Source: a virus
Virus record (IMG/VR): IMGVR_UViG_3300013104_000066
Span: 1 to 28,726 of that record
Length of the DNA stretch: 28,726 nt
Strand: one strand, 5' to 3'
Below, piece by piece: positions 4,907-11,502 of this stretch. The notes under the pieces are model-generated. The model searched no databases and was not told the DNA's origin. It saw nothing but the letters and a program-made list of their open reading frames with translations. The position numbers were made by a program, and so were the translations under genes. The number at the start of each line of letters is the position of its first letter. The stretch's first letter is position 1.

Positions 4907-5694
4907 GCGTTCAAGCAATGTCATGGGCGCTGTCTTTGCCCACGCAAGTTCTCAAGGATGCCAGTGCCCGGCACGTGCTGCTGTGCCTGGCCAACTATGC
5001 CGGATCGAATGGCGCTGGCGCGTTCCCATCGGCTACCACCCTGGCTCAGGACACCGGCCTCTCCGAGCGCACCGTGCGCTACAAGCTGGATGACTTGGAG
5101 AAGTCCGGACTGATCCAGAAGGGCAACCAGGCGATAGCCGCTGTTCACATTGATCGCCATGACCGCCGCCCAGTCGTTTACGACCTTCAACTATTGCGGG
5201 GTGCAAATGCTGCACCCCGTACAGAACGGGGTGCAGATGACGGCACGGGGTGCAATCCACAGCAGAACGGGGTGCAACCTACGACAGAACGGGGTGCAGC
5301 GGCTGCACCCAATCCGTCACTTAACCATCAATTAACCGAAGAGCAGCTGCAGCAGCGCGAGATTGATGCCGCTCTTGCCGAACAGAACTGCGCCGCCATC
5401 GAGCCGCAGGATGATCGCCAACGCTTCGCCATGTTCGCCACGTGGGTGCCCAACGAGAAGGCGTTGTCGGATCAGATCGCCATCGCGGGGCTTCCGGATG
5501 ACTGCGTACCTGACGAAGCGGTTCGCAAGTTCAAGGGCTTCCACTGCGCCAAGCCAAACACTCTCGATTCCGGCTCCGGCTGGTGCTACCGCCTTGTGCA
5601 GTGGGTGAAGCGTGAGCGAGTGCAGGCAGTAGGCCGAGGGCAGGAGCCTGATTTCAATGACACCAGTTGGGGCGAGAACCTGGGAGATCTCTGA
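4903..5694 (+). CDS. O-like replication initiation protein with DnaT-like C-terminus
   Basis: Residues about 20-95 form a winged helix (SARHVLLCLANYA, FPSATTLAQDTGLSERTVRYKLDDLEKSGLI), as in phage replication initiators. Residues 98-140 are a Gly/Ala/Gln-rich linker encoded by the iterons at 5198-5311. Residues about 175-240 resemble the DnaT primosomal domain (MFATWVPNEKALSDQIAIAG). It starts at GTG 4903, with GGAG 8 bases upstream and overlap with the preceding stop. By analogy to lambda O it should bind the origin inside its own gene and recruit the P-like helicase loader encoded next. The DnaT-like part could interact with DnaB or single-stranded DNA. Confidence 0.82.
   Translation: MSVQAMSWALSLPTQVLKDASARHVLLCLANYAGSNGAGAFPSATTLAQDTGLSERTVRYKLDDLEKSGLIQKGNQAIAAVHIDRHDRRPVVYDLQLLRGANAAPRTERGADDGTGCNPQQNGVQPTTERGAAAAPNPSLNHQLTEEQLQQREIDAALAEQNCAAIEPQDDRQRFAMFATWVPNEKALSDQIAIAGLPDDCVPDEAVRKFKGFHCAKPNTLDSGSGWCYRLVQWVKRERVQAVGRGQEPDFNDTSWGENLGDL
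5198..5311. repeat. Iteron array, likely phage replication origin
   Basis: GGGGTGCA occurs at 5198-5205, 5228-5235, 5247-5254, 5269-5276 and 5291-5298. The reverse complement is at 5211-5218, with a near copy at 5304-5311. Three copies share the longer core CAGAACGGGGTGCA. The last three direct copies are exactly 22 bases apart, two helical turns and not a multiple of three, so the DNA rather than the protein repeat is conserved. An AT-richer stretch (about 5318-5340) follows, as in lambda ori. The array sits in the linker of the O-like gene. Confidence 0.8.
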
Positions 5695-6356
5695 TGAAGT
5701 CTGTTTCGAGTGTTTTGCAAATGTTGCCCAACGTGGCGTCGGCCGAGGCGGCGCCAGTGAAGGCTGATCCGGGCACCGTACAAGTTATCAACTCGTTGTT
5801 TCGCGAGCTGATGGCAATTTTCCCGGCATGGAAGCAGGCATGGCCTGACGACGAGGCCATAAACGCCGCTAAAGCCACATGGACCAAGGCGTTCATGGCC
5901 GAGAAAATCACGACGATCGAGCAGATTCGCTACGGCATCAAGCAGTGCCGGAAGCTTGGCTCTGACTTCGCGCCGAGTGTCGGCAAGTTCATCAACCTGT
6001 GCCAGCCAACCCCGGAGATGCTCGGCCTTCCACCGCTCGAAACGGCGTTTCGCGAAGCGTGCCGCAATGTCCATCCGTCGATGGCCGGTCAGGCGAACTG
6101 GTCGCACGATGCGATTTGGCACACGGCAAAGGAGTCGGGTTTCGAGAGTCTGAACCGCCTTGAAACCTCGCTGGCGCGCAAGCTGTTTGAGCGCAACTAC
6201 GTGATCACCGTGCGCCGTTTGATCGATGGGTTACCGCTCCAGACGATGCCGCTGGCATTGCCTGCCCGAGTTGATGGCCGCCGCACACCTGAGATCGGAA
6301 ACAGAGCGCTTGCAGAACTTCGCGCCATGCGATCGGGGGCTGCCCGTCATGCCTGA
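5694..6356 (+). CDS. P-like replication protein, helicase loader
   Basis: The 220-residue protein follows the O-like gene with a TGATG overlap and has GGGAGA upstream of the ATG. Residues about 30-100 (LFRELMAIFPAWKQAW, then IRYGIKQCRK and FAPSVGKFINLC) match the replication protein P family of lambdoid phages, which loads the host DnaB helicase at the phage origin. Residues about 110-165 keep the family pattern of PLETAFREAC and a following helical region. Gene order, coupling and size agree with lambda P. I see no ATPase motif, which separates it from DnaC-type loaders. Confidence 0.8.
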   Translation: MKSVSSVLQMLPNVASAEAAPVKADPGTVQVINSLFRELMAIFPAWKQAWPDDEAINAAKATWTKAFMAEKITTIEQIRYGIKQCRKLGSDFAPSVGKFINLCQPTPEMLGLPPLETAFREACRNVHPSMAGQANWSHDAIWHTAKESGFESLNRLETSLARKLFERNYVITVRRLIDGLPLQTMPLALPARVDGRRTPEIGNRALAELRAMRSGAARHA

Positions 6357-6558
6357 CCGCCGCCTGGCTGTTCCTGAGATCGAAACCTACCGCTGGGCGG
6401 TGTTCTGCTGCTCGTTCAAGGTGGATTTGAGTTCGCCACCTGATCACGCGCTGGCGCTGTTCGCCGATGAGGCCATGGCCAAGCGTTATGGGTCGTGGAT
6501 GTGGCCGGGCACCTACGAAGTCGTCGACGTCGTCACGGGAAAGCCGGCATGCGAGTGA
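6349..6558 (+). CDS. Small phage protein of unknown function (69 aa)
   Basis: The ATG at 6349 overlaps the end of the P-like gene by 8 bases and has GGGGG upstream; the frame is open further upstream, but that part lies within the P-like gene. The protein is compact (YRWAVFCCSFKV, then ALALFADEAMAKRYGSWMWPGTYEVVDV), with an alternation fitting a small alpha/beta fold. It contains no known motif. Placed in the equivalent of the lambda ninR region between P and recombination genes, it may be an accessory of replication or recombination. Confidence 0.6.
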   Translation: MPDRRLAVPEIETYRWAVFCCSFKVDLSSPPDHALALFADEAMAKRYGSWMWPGTYEVVDVVTGKPACE

Positions 6559-6851
6559 GTTCGAGAAAGCTCCGTGCTTCCGCCAATGGCCAAGAGTGCA
6601 CCGTACGGATGCCGGGCATCTGCAATTACAACCCAGAAACCACCGTCCTTGCGCATCTGCCGTGCGGGCAGAAGGGCATGGGCATGAAGGGCTTCGACAC
6701 CGTCGCGGTGTACGCCTGCAGCGCTTGCCACGACGTCATCGACGGCCGCGCCGCCGGCGACATCGATTGGCAGGACATGCCGCGCGCCATTGCCGAAACC
6801 CACGAAGGCCTGATCCGGGCCGGAATTCTCACCGTAAAGGGGGCTGCATGA
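6549..6851 (+). CDS. YbcO-like (DUF1364) putative nuclease
   Basis: The 100-residue protein matches the YbcO family of lambdoid ninR regions: GQECTVRMPGICNYNPETTVLAHL, split around the family core, followed by CSACHDVIDGR. The two cysteine/histidine clusters are consistent with a zinc-bound HNH-like fold; for this family a nuclease role has been proposed from structure but is not firmly shown. It overlaps the preceding gene and ends within the ATGA of the RusA gene, so the three form a tight translational unit. It probably acts in recombination or DNA processing during phage replication. Confidence 0.78.
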   Translation: MRVSSRKLRASANGQECTVRMPGICNYNPETTVLAHLPCGQKGMGMKGFDTVAVYACSACHDVIDGRAAGDIDWQDMPRAIAETHEGLIRAGILTVKGAA

Positions 6852-7225
6852 TCGACATGACGCTGCCGTGGCCGCCAAAGGAGTTGAGTCCTAACGCGCG
6901 CGTGCACTGGCGGCAAAAACACAAACACGCGAAGGCGTACCGCCGCGCCTGCGGTCTGATCGCGCTGGCGCTGGATGCACCGCGTCTCAGCGGCAAGAAG
7001 TACTTCTGGATCACGTTCTGCCCGCCGAATCGCCGCTCCTACGACGATGACAACCTGGTGGCGCGTTTCAAGGCCGGCCGGGACGGCATTGCCGATGGCC
7101 TGGGCATCGACGACAAGAACTTCGTCACGACGATCAACATCGGCAAGCCGGTGCCGGGCGGCGCGGTGCGTGTGCACATCCGGGATTATCCAATCGACGC
7201 CGAACCGGCAGCGGTGGGTCAATGA
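6848..7225 (+). CDS. rusA: RusA-family Holliday junction resolvase
   Basis: The 125-residue protein has the RusA signature: TLPWPPKELSPNARVHWR at the N-terminus, the conserved acidic cluster in SYDDDNLVARFKAGRDGIADGLGIDD (Asp residues near 60-62 and 81-83), and a closing beta strand. RusA is a homodimeric metal-dependent nuclease that cuts four-way junctions in recombination intermediates. Start is the ATG at 6848 within ATGA. Its neighbours (YbcO-like upstream, a tyrosine recombinase overlapping downstream) make this a recombination block. All key acidic residues appear present. Confidence 0.88.
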   Translation: MIDMTLPWPPKELSPNARVHWRQKHKHAKAYRRACGLIALALDAPRLSGKKYFWITFCPPNRRSYDDDNLVARFKAGRDGIADGLGIDDKNFVTTINIGKPVPGGAVRVHIRDYPIDAEPAAVGQ

Positions 7226-8502
7226 CTACCGCGGCAGTGAAAATCACCCAGGCCGAAATCAAGCGGCAGGCCGCCGGCACCGTGCAGGATCTACGCGACC
7301 TTGAGAACAAAGGCCTGTACCTGCGCTTCAACAAGGCGCGAACCGGCGGTTCATGGTTCCTGGTGTTGAAAGGGGAGTGGAACCACATCGGCACTTACCC
7401 TGAGCTTTTTCCTACCCAGGTGGTGGCAGCGCTCCCAGCGATTCGTCTGCGTCTGGCCGCGGGCGAAGGTGCGAGCCTGTCCAAGTGGAGCAGCGTCGGC
7501 GAGCTGCTGGACTGGTTCGCTGATCGCATGTCGCGCGATCGCAACCTGTCGAGCAAGCGCAAGAACACTGGTGCATCGATCATCAAGTGCCACCTGAAAC
7601 CGCGGCTCGGTGAGCTGCCACTGATCGCTTTCGACAAGGCAGCGCTCGACTCCTTGCTGATGTGGCCGCTACAGGAGAAAGTTTCCATCGACTACGTGCG
7701 TTCGGCATTCCAGCTGCTGGCCCTGGCATTCCGGCAGGCGGCCAAGCTGGGGATGATCACGTCCAACCCGATGGCGGCGATCCGCTTCAACGACTTCTCA
7801 AAGGCAAAGGTCGGCATCAAGCCGTCCAGGCTGCGCGGCGTTCATTTGGAAGGCCTGCTCGGACAACTCGCCGAGGTCATGACCACAGCGCCGCTGGATT
7901 CGATGCTCGCGCTGATGATGCTTTGCCACGGCACGCGGATCGGCGAAACCCGGATGGCGCGCTGGTCGCATATCAGCCTGGCTGAGCGTGAGTGGTTCAT
8001 CCCTGCGGAGAACACGAAAACTGGTGTCGAGCATCATCTGCCCCTGACCGAGCAGGTGTGCACGCTGCTGACCCGGTACCGCGAAGGCCAGTTCGCCCGA
8101 GGCTATGAGGGCCAGTGCCTGTTCCCGGCGCGCAACGGCAAGGCCTTGGGGGAGGCTCAGGGCTGCGCCGTGTTCCGTCGACTGGGGCAGGGCGAGTGGA
8201 CCAGTCACGACCTGCGCAAGTTGGCGCGCACTGGCTGGGCAGATCTCGGTATCGACCACCTGATTGGCGAGCTGCTGATCAACCACGCGATGGGCCACAA
8301 CGTGAAGGTGTACATCCAGTCGGACGTGATGAGCCGCAAGCGTGATGCCCTCGAGCAGTGGCACGCACATCTAGATCAGAAAGGCTTTGCAGCGATTCAC
8401 GGATTGACCGGCTTTAGATTCGAAGATTCTGGTAATTCGCTGAAAGCCACAGAGCATAAGGCCTGCGAGGCCAATCAATATTCAACCATAGGCGAGGTTT
8501 AA
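7222..8502 (+). CDS. Tyrosine site-specific recombinase (integrase family)
   Basis: A complete catalytic set is visible: Arg239 (CHGTRIGE), Lys266 (NTKTG), His329 and Arg332 (SHDLRK), His355 (NHAMGH) and nucleophile Tyr364 (VYIQSD). Residues 20-85 resemble the arm-type DNA-binding domain of P4-like integrases (LENKGLYLRF, HIGTYPEL), followed by a core-binding region at about 90-190. A 60-residue tail follows Tyr364. The start overlaps the RusA stop (ATGA) and the next gene begins 2 bases after the stop, so there is no room for an adjacent attP. It could be the phage integrase acting at a distant site or a recombinase used during replication. Confidence 0.85.
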   Translation: MTTAAVKITQAEIKRQAAGTVQDLRDLENKGLYLRFNKARTGGSWFLVLKGEWNHIGTYPELFPTQVVAALPAIRLRLAAGEGASLSKWSSVGELLDWFADRMSRDRNLSSKRKNTGASIIKCHLKPRLGELPLIAFDKAALDSLLMWPLQEKVSIDYVRSAFQLLALAFRQAAKLGMITSNPMAAIRFNDFSKAKVGIKPSRLRGVHLEGLLGQLAEVMTTAPLDSMLALMMLCHGTRIGETRMARWSHISLAEREWFIPAENTKTGVEHHLPLTEQVCTLLTRYREGQFARGYEGQCLFPARNGKALGEAQGCAVFRRLGQGEWTSHDLRKLARTGWADLGIDHLIGELLINHAMGHNVKVYIQSDVMSRKRDALEQWHAHLDQKGFAAIHGLTGFRFEDSGNSLKATEHKACEANQYSTIGEV

Positions 8503-8504
8503 AA

Positions 8505-8819
8505 ATGGATAAAAAGCAGCATGGCCCCGCCTTTGTGCGTCGCCAGATCCCGCTCACCGATTGCCCATCCTGTGCCGGGAAAGGGTTGATCAAGGGCGTG
8601 TTTCATCAGCTCGATTGCATCGGTTGCCATGCATCCGGCCTGGTGCACGCCGAAACGCTGGAGCCGCTGCCCCTGGATGACCTGGTCGTTCAGCTCGGCA
8701 TGCTGATCCGTCACGAGCGCCACATCGCGACTTTGTCGCGTGAGCCATTGACCATGGGTGAGCTATACCAGCAAACCAACACTCGCGGGCCCGGTGGCTC
8801 GGCTATCAAGGGGGATTGA
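8505..8819 (+). CDS. Putative zinc-binding protein with two CxxC motifs (104 aa)
   Basis: Two cysteine motifs of the DnaJ zinc-finger style, CPSCAGKG (residues 20-27) and CIGCHASG (38-45), suggest one zinc site. The C-terminal half is helical and polar. GAGG precedes the ATG by 8 bases; only 2 bases separate it from the recombinase stop, so it belongs to the same transcript. I do not recognise a specific family. By position between recombination genes and the presumed late regulator, it may be a regulatory or DNA-associated factor. Confidence 0.65.
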   Translation: MDKKQHGPAFVRRQIPLTDCPSCAGKGLIKGVFHQLDCIGCHASGLVHAETLEPLPLDDLVVQLGMLIRHERHIATLSREPLTMGELYQQTNTRGPGGSAIKGD

Positions 8820-8822
8820 TCC

Positions 8823-9518
8823 ATGATTTACAACAGCGTTCTTGGTGGTGTGGTTTCGGCTCTCGCCGCTGAAGCTATCGATAACACCAGCAAACAGGCA
8901 TGGCAAAAACTGTATAGCCCGCATGAGGAGGAGCAGCGCGACCTTCGTTCACTGTTCCGCTGCGCGCCAGGTGAACGTATTGATCGTGCTCAGGCTGATT
9001 GCTGGGTCGCGGCTCGACTTCACCACGGCCTCGAAAAGAAACATATGAACGCCTTGGTGGCCAAGTTCAGTACCGACAAGGCGAAGAAGGTTCAGGCAAT
9101 CACCGAGCTGCGACAGTTGATCAATTCGCCGGCGCCGCAACTATTCATCTTCAAGGCCGTCACCGCGTGGGCGGTTCCAAAGCTGAAGGGCGCCGATTCG
9201 AAGTCAGCAAAGACTGTCACGGTAACTGTTCCTGTCGACGCGCCGGATTGGCGTCGTGAGTCGATGATTGCCTCTGCAGTCGCCGCCGAACGATCAGCAA
9301 AGAAGCGGATTGAATCCCGGTCTGCGTCGATGATTGTTCTGCCGAAAAGCTTCTACGACATGAACACCTGGGATACCGAGGGCCGCCCTGAGTCGACGCG
9401 CCGCGAATGGCGCCGAAACATCTACGGCGCGCTGAACACGCTTGTTGATGAGGCGCTTTGTCTGGCAGGAGAGATATTCGATATCGAAGGGCTCATTATT
9501 TCTGCTGATGCAGCGTAA
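8823..9518 (+). CDS. Unknown phage protein in the position of a late antiterminator
   Basis: The 231-residue protein begins 3 bases after the preceding stop and ends the early operon before a terminator at 9598-9624. Residues about 55-100 (RAQADCWVAARLHHGLEKKHMNALVAKFS) are helical and basic, and the C-terminal half holds PKSFYDMNTWDTEG and a long helix. I recall no characterised family with certainty. Its place at the end of the early operon, just before the holin region, is that of lambda Q, so a late-gene activator or antiterminator is a reasonable hypothesis, with no direct motif support. Confidence 0.6.
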   Translation: MIYNSVLGGVVSALAAEAIDNTSKQAWQKLYSPHEEEQRDLRSLFRCAPGERIDRAQADCWVAARLHHGLEKKHMNALVAKFSTDKAKKVQAITELRQLINSPAPQLFIFKAVTAWAVPKLKGADSKSAKTVTVTVPVDAPDWRRESMIASAVAAERSAKKRIESRSASMIVLPKSFYDMNTWDTEGRPESTRREWRRNIYGALNTLVDEALCLAGEIFDIEGLIISADAA

Positions 9519-9597
9519 AGGCCTGTTGACATCAGTCCATCGTTCCATCAGTATTTAACCCATCCTGTCATTCCTGCGCGTGTAGAGGACTGGCAAC

Positions 9598-9624
9598 AAA
9601 GCCCGGCCAAGTGCTGGGCTTTTT
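9598..9624 (+). terminator. Intrinsic terminator at end of early operon
   Basis: AAAGCCC (9598-9604) pairs with GGGCTTT (9616-9622), with further pairing inside the loop, followed by a T-rich tail (TTCTTTG). It separates the early operon from the accessory gene at 9684. The remaining bases of the 9519-9683 gap hold TATATA at 9643-9648, a possible -10, without a convincing -35. Confidence 0.75.
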
Positions 9625-9683
9625 CTTTGTAGGGCGCTCAGGTATATAGGGGGTTGTTACCACCAACTGCAGGGAGCGTTACC

Positions 9684-10169
9684 ATGTCTGATTTGAATGA
9701 ACCTCAAACTCACGATGACATGTTAAGAGGGCGGCTCGACGATCCGCTGTTTGTCAAACAGGAATGGCAAGGACGGGGTATTGATCAGTTGCTTCAATGG
9801 CTGGTCAATAACACGAATGCTCACCCCAACAATCAGCATTCAATTACATTAACTGTCGGCGGAAATCTAATTTCTGGGAAGCTGATATCGGCGGATGCTT
9901 ATTTCAAGAAGATGACGGATCACCTTGCAGCCGACTTTTCTGCTGAAGACGGTTCTCGCGAGATTTTCAAAGAAGAAGCCTCGCATTGGAATACGCCGCC
10001 GATTACTGAGAGCGGTCTTTTGCCTCCACCGCAATTCATTCATTTAGAAGCTGCGGAAATCTACAGCTCGAACGAGCGACCAATTCTACCTGGAGGGTCG
10101 CTTTGGAGAGGGAAGCTGTCGAGTGTTGATGGTTTCAACTTAGGCCGCCTCGTCTATACAGCCCAGTAA
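9684..10169 (+). CDS. GvpU-like accessory protein (161 aa)
   Basis: I chose the ATG at 9684 because GGGAG lies 8 bases upstream. The stretch SITLTVGGNLISGKLISADAYF, split at the glycines, and the late strand FIHLEAAEIY resemble GvpU, a small protein of gas vesicle clusters that is also found outside them; the match is by eye from memory. The gene is bounded by terminators at 9598-9624 and 10204-10230, uses more AT-rich codons than its neighbours, and is not coupled to them. This is the usual form of a phage accessory gene expressed on its own. No other gas vesicle gene is present, so a gas vesicle role is unlikely. Actual role unknown. Confidence 0.6.
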   Translation: MSDLNEPQTHDDMLRGRLDDPLFVKQEWQGRGIDQLLQWLVNNTNAHPNNQHSITLTVGGNLISGKLISADAYFKKMTDHLAADFSAEDGSREIFKEEASHWNTPPITESGLLPPPQFIHLEAAEIYSSNERPILPGGSLWRGKLSSVDGFNLGRLVYTAQ

Positions 10170-10203
10170 TTTCTTCACGCCCCAAGCGTTATTTTTTTCA
10201 CTG

Positions 10204-10230
10204 AAGCCTCGGCATTTGCCGGGGCTTTTT
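10204..10230 (+). terminator. Intrinsic terminator after the GvpU-like gene
   Basis: AAGCCTCGGC (10204-10213) pairs with GCCGGGGCTT (10218-10227) around ATTT, a 10-bp stem with one G-T pair, followed by TTTTTCGTTTT. It should end the accessory transcript just before the lysis genes, so late transcription from upstream would need antitermination to pass. Confidence 0.82.
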
Positions 10231-10265
10231 CGTTTTCGGCTCCACCACACCCATCGCATCGAGCC

Positions 10266-10312
10266 GGGAGTGCCGCTGGAGCCGAACCTAATGCACTCCC
10301 CCCAAAGGGAGG
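10266..10312 (+). promoter_or_regulatory. Holin leader with two mutually exclusive hairpins
   Basis: GGGAGTGC (10266-10273) pairs perfectly with GCACTCCC (10293-10300). The same CTCCC (10296-10300) can instead pair with GGGAG (10307-10311), part of the holin ribosome binding site GGGAGG (10307-10312). The first fold frees the site and the second hides it. Such a switch could set holin synthesis, comparable in position to the sdi structure before lambda S. This is a sequence-based inference. Confidence 0.5.
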
Positions 10313-10319
10313 AATCGAG

Positions 10320-10643
10320 ATGCCAAACATGCCTGAGAAGGATCCCGGCCTGTGGGCCGCAATGATTGCCTGGCTGCTGCTGCATCAACCCCAGCTCTAT
10401 GCCGCTGGCCTATCGGTCGGTATCGCTGTGCTGCGAGTGATGTACGGCGGCGGCACTCGCCGTCAGATGTATCTGGAAGGCGCGCTCTGCGGCCTGGTCA
10501 CGCTGTCGTTGGTGCCACTCCTTGAATGGATGGGCTTACCACAAAGCATGGCCACGTTCGCCGGCGGTGCAGTCGGCTTCCTCGGGGTCGAGAAGGTGCG
10601 CGGTTATTACGATCGTGCAGCCGTTCGGAAACTTGAGGGTTGA
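10320..10643 (+). CDS. Holin, lambda S family
   Basis: The 107-residue protein matches the lambda S holin family: MPEKD at residues 4-8 corresponds to the MPEKH start of lambda S105, followed by three hydrophobic segments (about 11-40, 52-70 and 77-92) and a basic tail (KVRGYYDRAAVRK). Holins make large holes in the inner membrane at a set time, releasing endolysin. Two starts are possible, Met1 (10320) and Met4 (10329), like the double start of lambda S, but the three-residue extension here (MPN) adds no positive charge. The ribosome binding site GGGAGG best suits Met1. No endolysin gene follows in this window. Confidence 0.85.
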   Translation: MPNMPEKDPGLWAAMIAWLLLHQPQLYAAGLSVGIAVLRVMYGGGTRRQMYLEGALCGLVTLSLVPLLEWMGLPQSMATFAGGAVGFLGVEKVRGYYDRAAVRKLEG

Positions 10644-10645
10644 AC

Positions 10646-10858
10646 ATGGCTCGCGTCGATAGCTTCCACCAGTACAACGACGGCCGCGGCAGGCGCCGGG
10701 TGTATGTCAATGGCAACGAGACTGAGCGCGTTGTTTGGTGCGATACGTCGTTGGGCATTGCGGTGTTCTGTCCGTTTCCGTACCGCGTTGATCACCGTCG
10801 TGACCAAATCTACACACGACGCCTGCGAGGAACGGTAACTGTCGAGAGGATTGACTGA
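10646..10858 (+). CDS. Small phage protein of unknown function (70 aa)
   Basis: The ATG at 10646 follows the holin stop by 2 bases and has GAGGG upstream. The protein is basic and beta-rich in appearance (RRRVYVNGNETERVVWCDTS, then IAVFCPFPYRV, TRRLRGTVTVERI), consistent with a small beta-sheet fold. No transmembrane segment or signal peptide is seen, so it is not an obvious spanin or endolysin. It overlaps the next gene by TGATG. I do not recognise its family; it is probably a conserved late-region protein. Confidence 0.6.
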   Translation: MARVDSFHQYNDGRGRRRVYVNGNETERVVWCDTSLGIAVFCPFPYRVDHRRDQIYTRRLRGTVTVERID

Positions 10859-11082
10859 TGGCTTGTACCGGATGTGCAGATCGCCGCGAATGGATCAAGA
10901 AGTGGAGCAAGGTGGCCTATGAGCGAGCGCAACGAATTCTCAGCCCAAGTGCTGATCAGCCCCGATCAGATGAAGGTGATAGCCGGCCGGGAGCAGGAGT
11001 TCCTGTCGATCTTCAAGCAACAGCTCCAGGAGCAGATGAAGACCAACGAGCTGCTGACAGCCCTGATCCAGTCACTGAGTGA
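10858..11082 (+). CDS. Small Cys-containing phage protein overlapping the next gene (74 aa)
   Basis: The start overlaps the preceding stop (TGATG) and has AGAGG upstream. The first 30 residues look like a real protein: a CTGC motif (residues 3-6) and a basic helix REWIKKWSKVAYERAQRI. From residue about 21 on, the frame overlaps the gene starting at 10919 for 164 bases, and that C-terminal part is Pro/Asp/Ala-rich and probably disordered. It is likely that the N-terminal part carries the function and the tail is shaped by the overlapping gene. Function unknown. Confidence 0.5.
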   Translation: MACTGCADRREWIKKWSKVAYERAQRILSPSADQPRSDEGDSRPGAGVPVDLQATAPGADEDQRAADSPDPVTE

Positions 11083-11155
11083 CGAGCAAGTTGATGACGA
11101 TGACGCCGAACCACTCACCTACATGGACGGCACACCCGTCAATGGAGGTGGCTGA
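10919..11155 (+). CDS. Small acidic helical phage protein (78 aa)
   Basis: The ATG at 10919 has AAGGTGG about 4 bases upstream. The protein is a long helix (QMKVIAGREQEFLSIFKQQL, then EQMKTNELLTALIQSL), coiled-coil-like, with a very acidic tail (DDDDAE) and a short end. It overlaps the previous gene in another frame and the HNH gene by TGATG. The well-formed amphipathic helix argues that this frame is the protein-coding one through most of the overlap. Function unknown; possibly a structural or packaging accessory. Confidence 0.65.
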   Translation: MSERNEFSAQVLISPDQMKVIAGREQEFLSIFKQQLQEQMKTNELLTALIQSLSDEQVDDDDAEPLTYMDGTPVNGGG

Positions 11156-11502
11156 TGGCGAAGCTGACTTCGCTCAAGTCTGGGCTGCAGACCCAACCGT
11201 CACGACTCGCCAACATCAATCCTGACTCATGGCGGGCCGGCAAGCAGACAGCGGCTCAACGTGGATACGGCTACAAGTGGCAGAAGGCACGGGCCAGCTG
11301 GTTAGAGCGGCACCCGCTCTGCGTCTACTGCGAACGCAGCGGGCGAGTGACGGCGGGCACCATCGTTGACCACATCGTCGAGCATCGCGGTGACCAGACA
11401 TTGTTCTGGGCGCGCAGCAACTGGCAGACGCTGTGCCAACCCTGCCATGACATCGTGAAGAAGGCCGAGGAGGCTGCTCGCGCCCTTGATGCACGCCAAT
11501 GA
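11155..11502 (+). CDS. HNH endonuclease next to the terminase
   Basis: A full HNH zinc-binding fold is visible: Cys56 and Cys59 (CVYC), Asp72-His73 (VDHI), His77 with HRGD, Asn89 (SNWQ), and Cys94, Cys97, His98 (CQPCH). His73 is the expected general base and the four Cys residues the structural zinc site. In HK97-type phages an HNH protein next to the terminase genes (gp74) assists cos cleavage and is needed for head formation. Position directly before the candidate cos and TerS fits that role. The start overlaps the previous stop (TGATG). Confidence 0.87.
   Translation: MAKLTSLKSGLQTQPSRLANINPDSWRAGKQTAAQRGYGYKWQKARASWLERHPLCVYCERSGRVTAGTIVDHIVEHRGDQTLFWARSNWQTLCQPCHDIVKKAEEAARALDARQ

Noticed and set aside
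5198-5311. CRISPR array
   Set aside because: The repeat is only 8 bp, includes inverted copies and lies inside a coding gene without unique spacers; iterons explain it better.
6626-7222. 198-codon minus-strand frame over the RusA and YbcO-like genes
   Set aside because: Both genes on the plus strand have clear family motifs and coupled starts; the antisense frame has low-complexity Arg/Ala composition.
9640-9683. Promoter with TATATA -10 for the GvpU-like gene
   Set aside because: A -10-like hexamer exists at 9643-9648, but no acceptable -35 stands 16-18 bases upstream; mentioned only in the neighbouring terminator entry.
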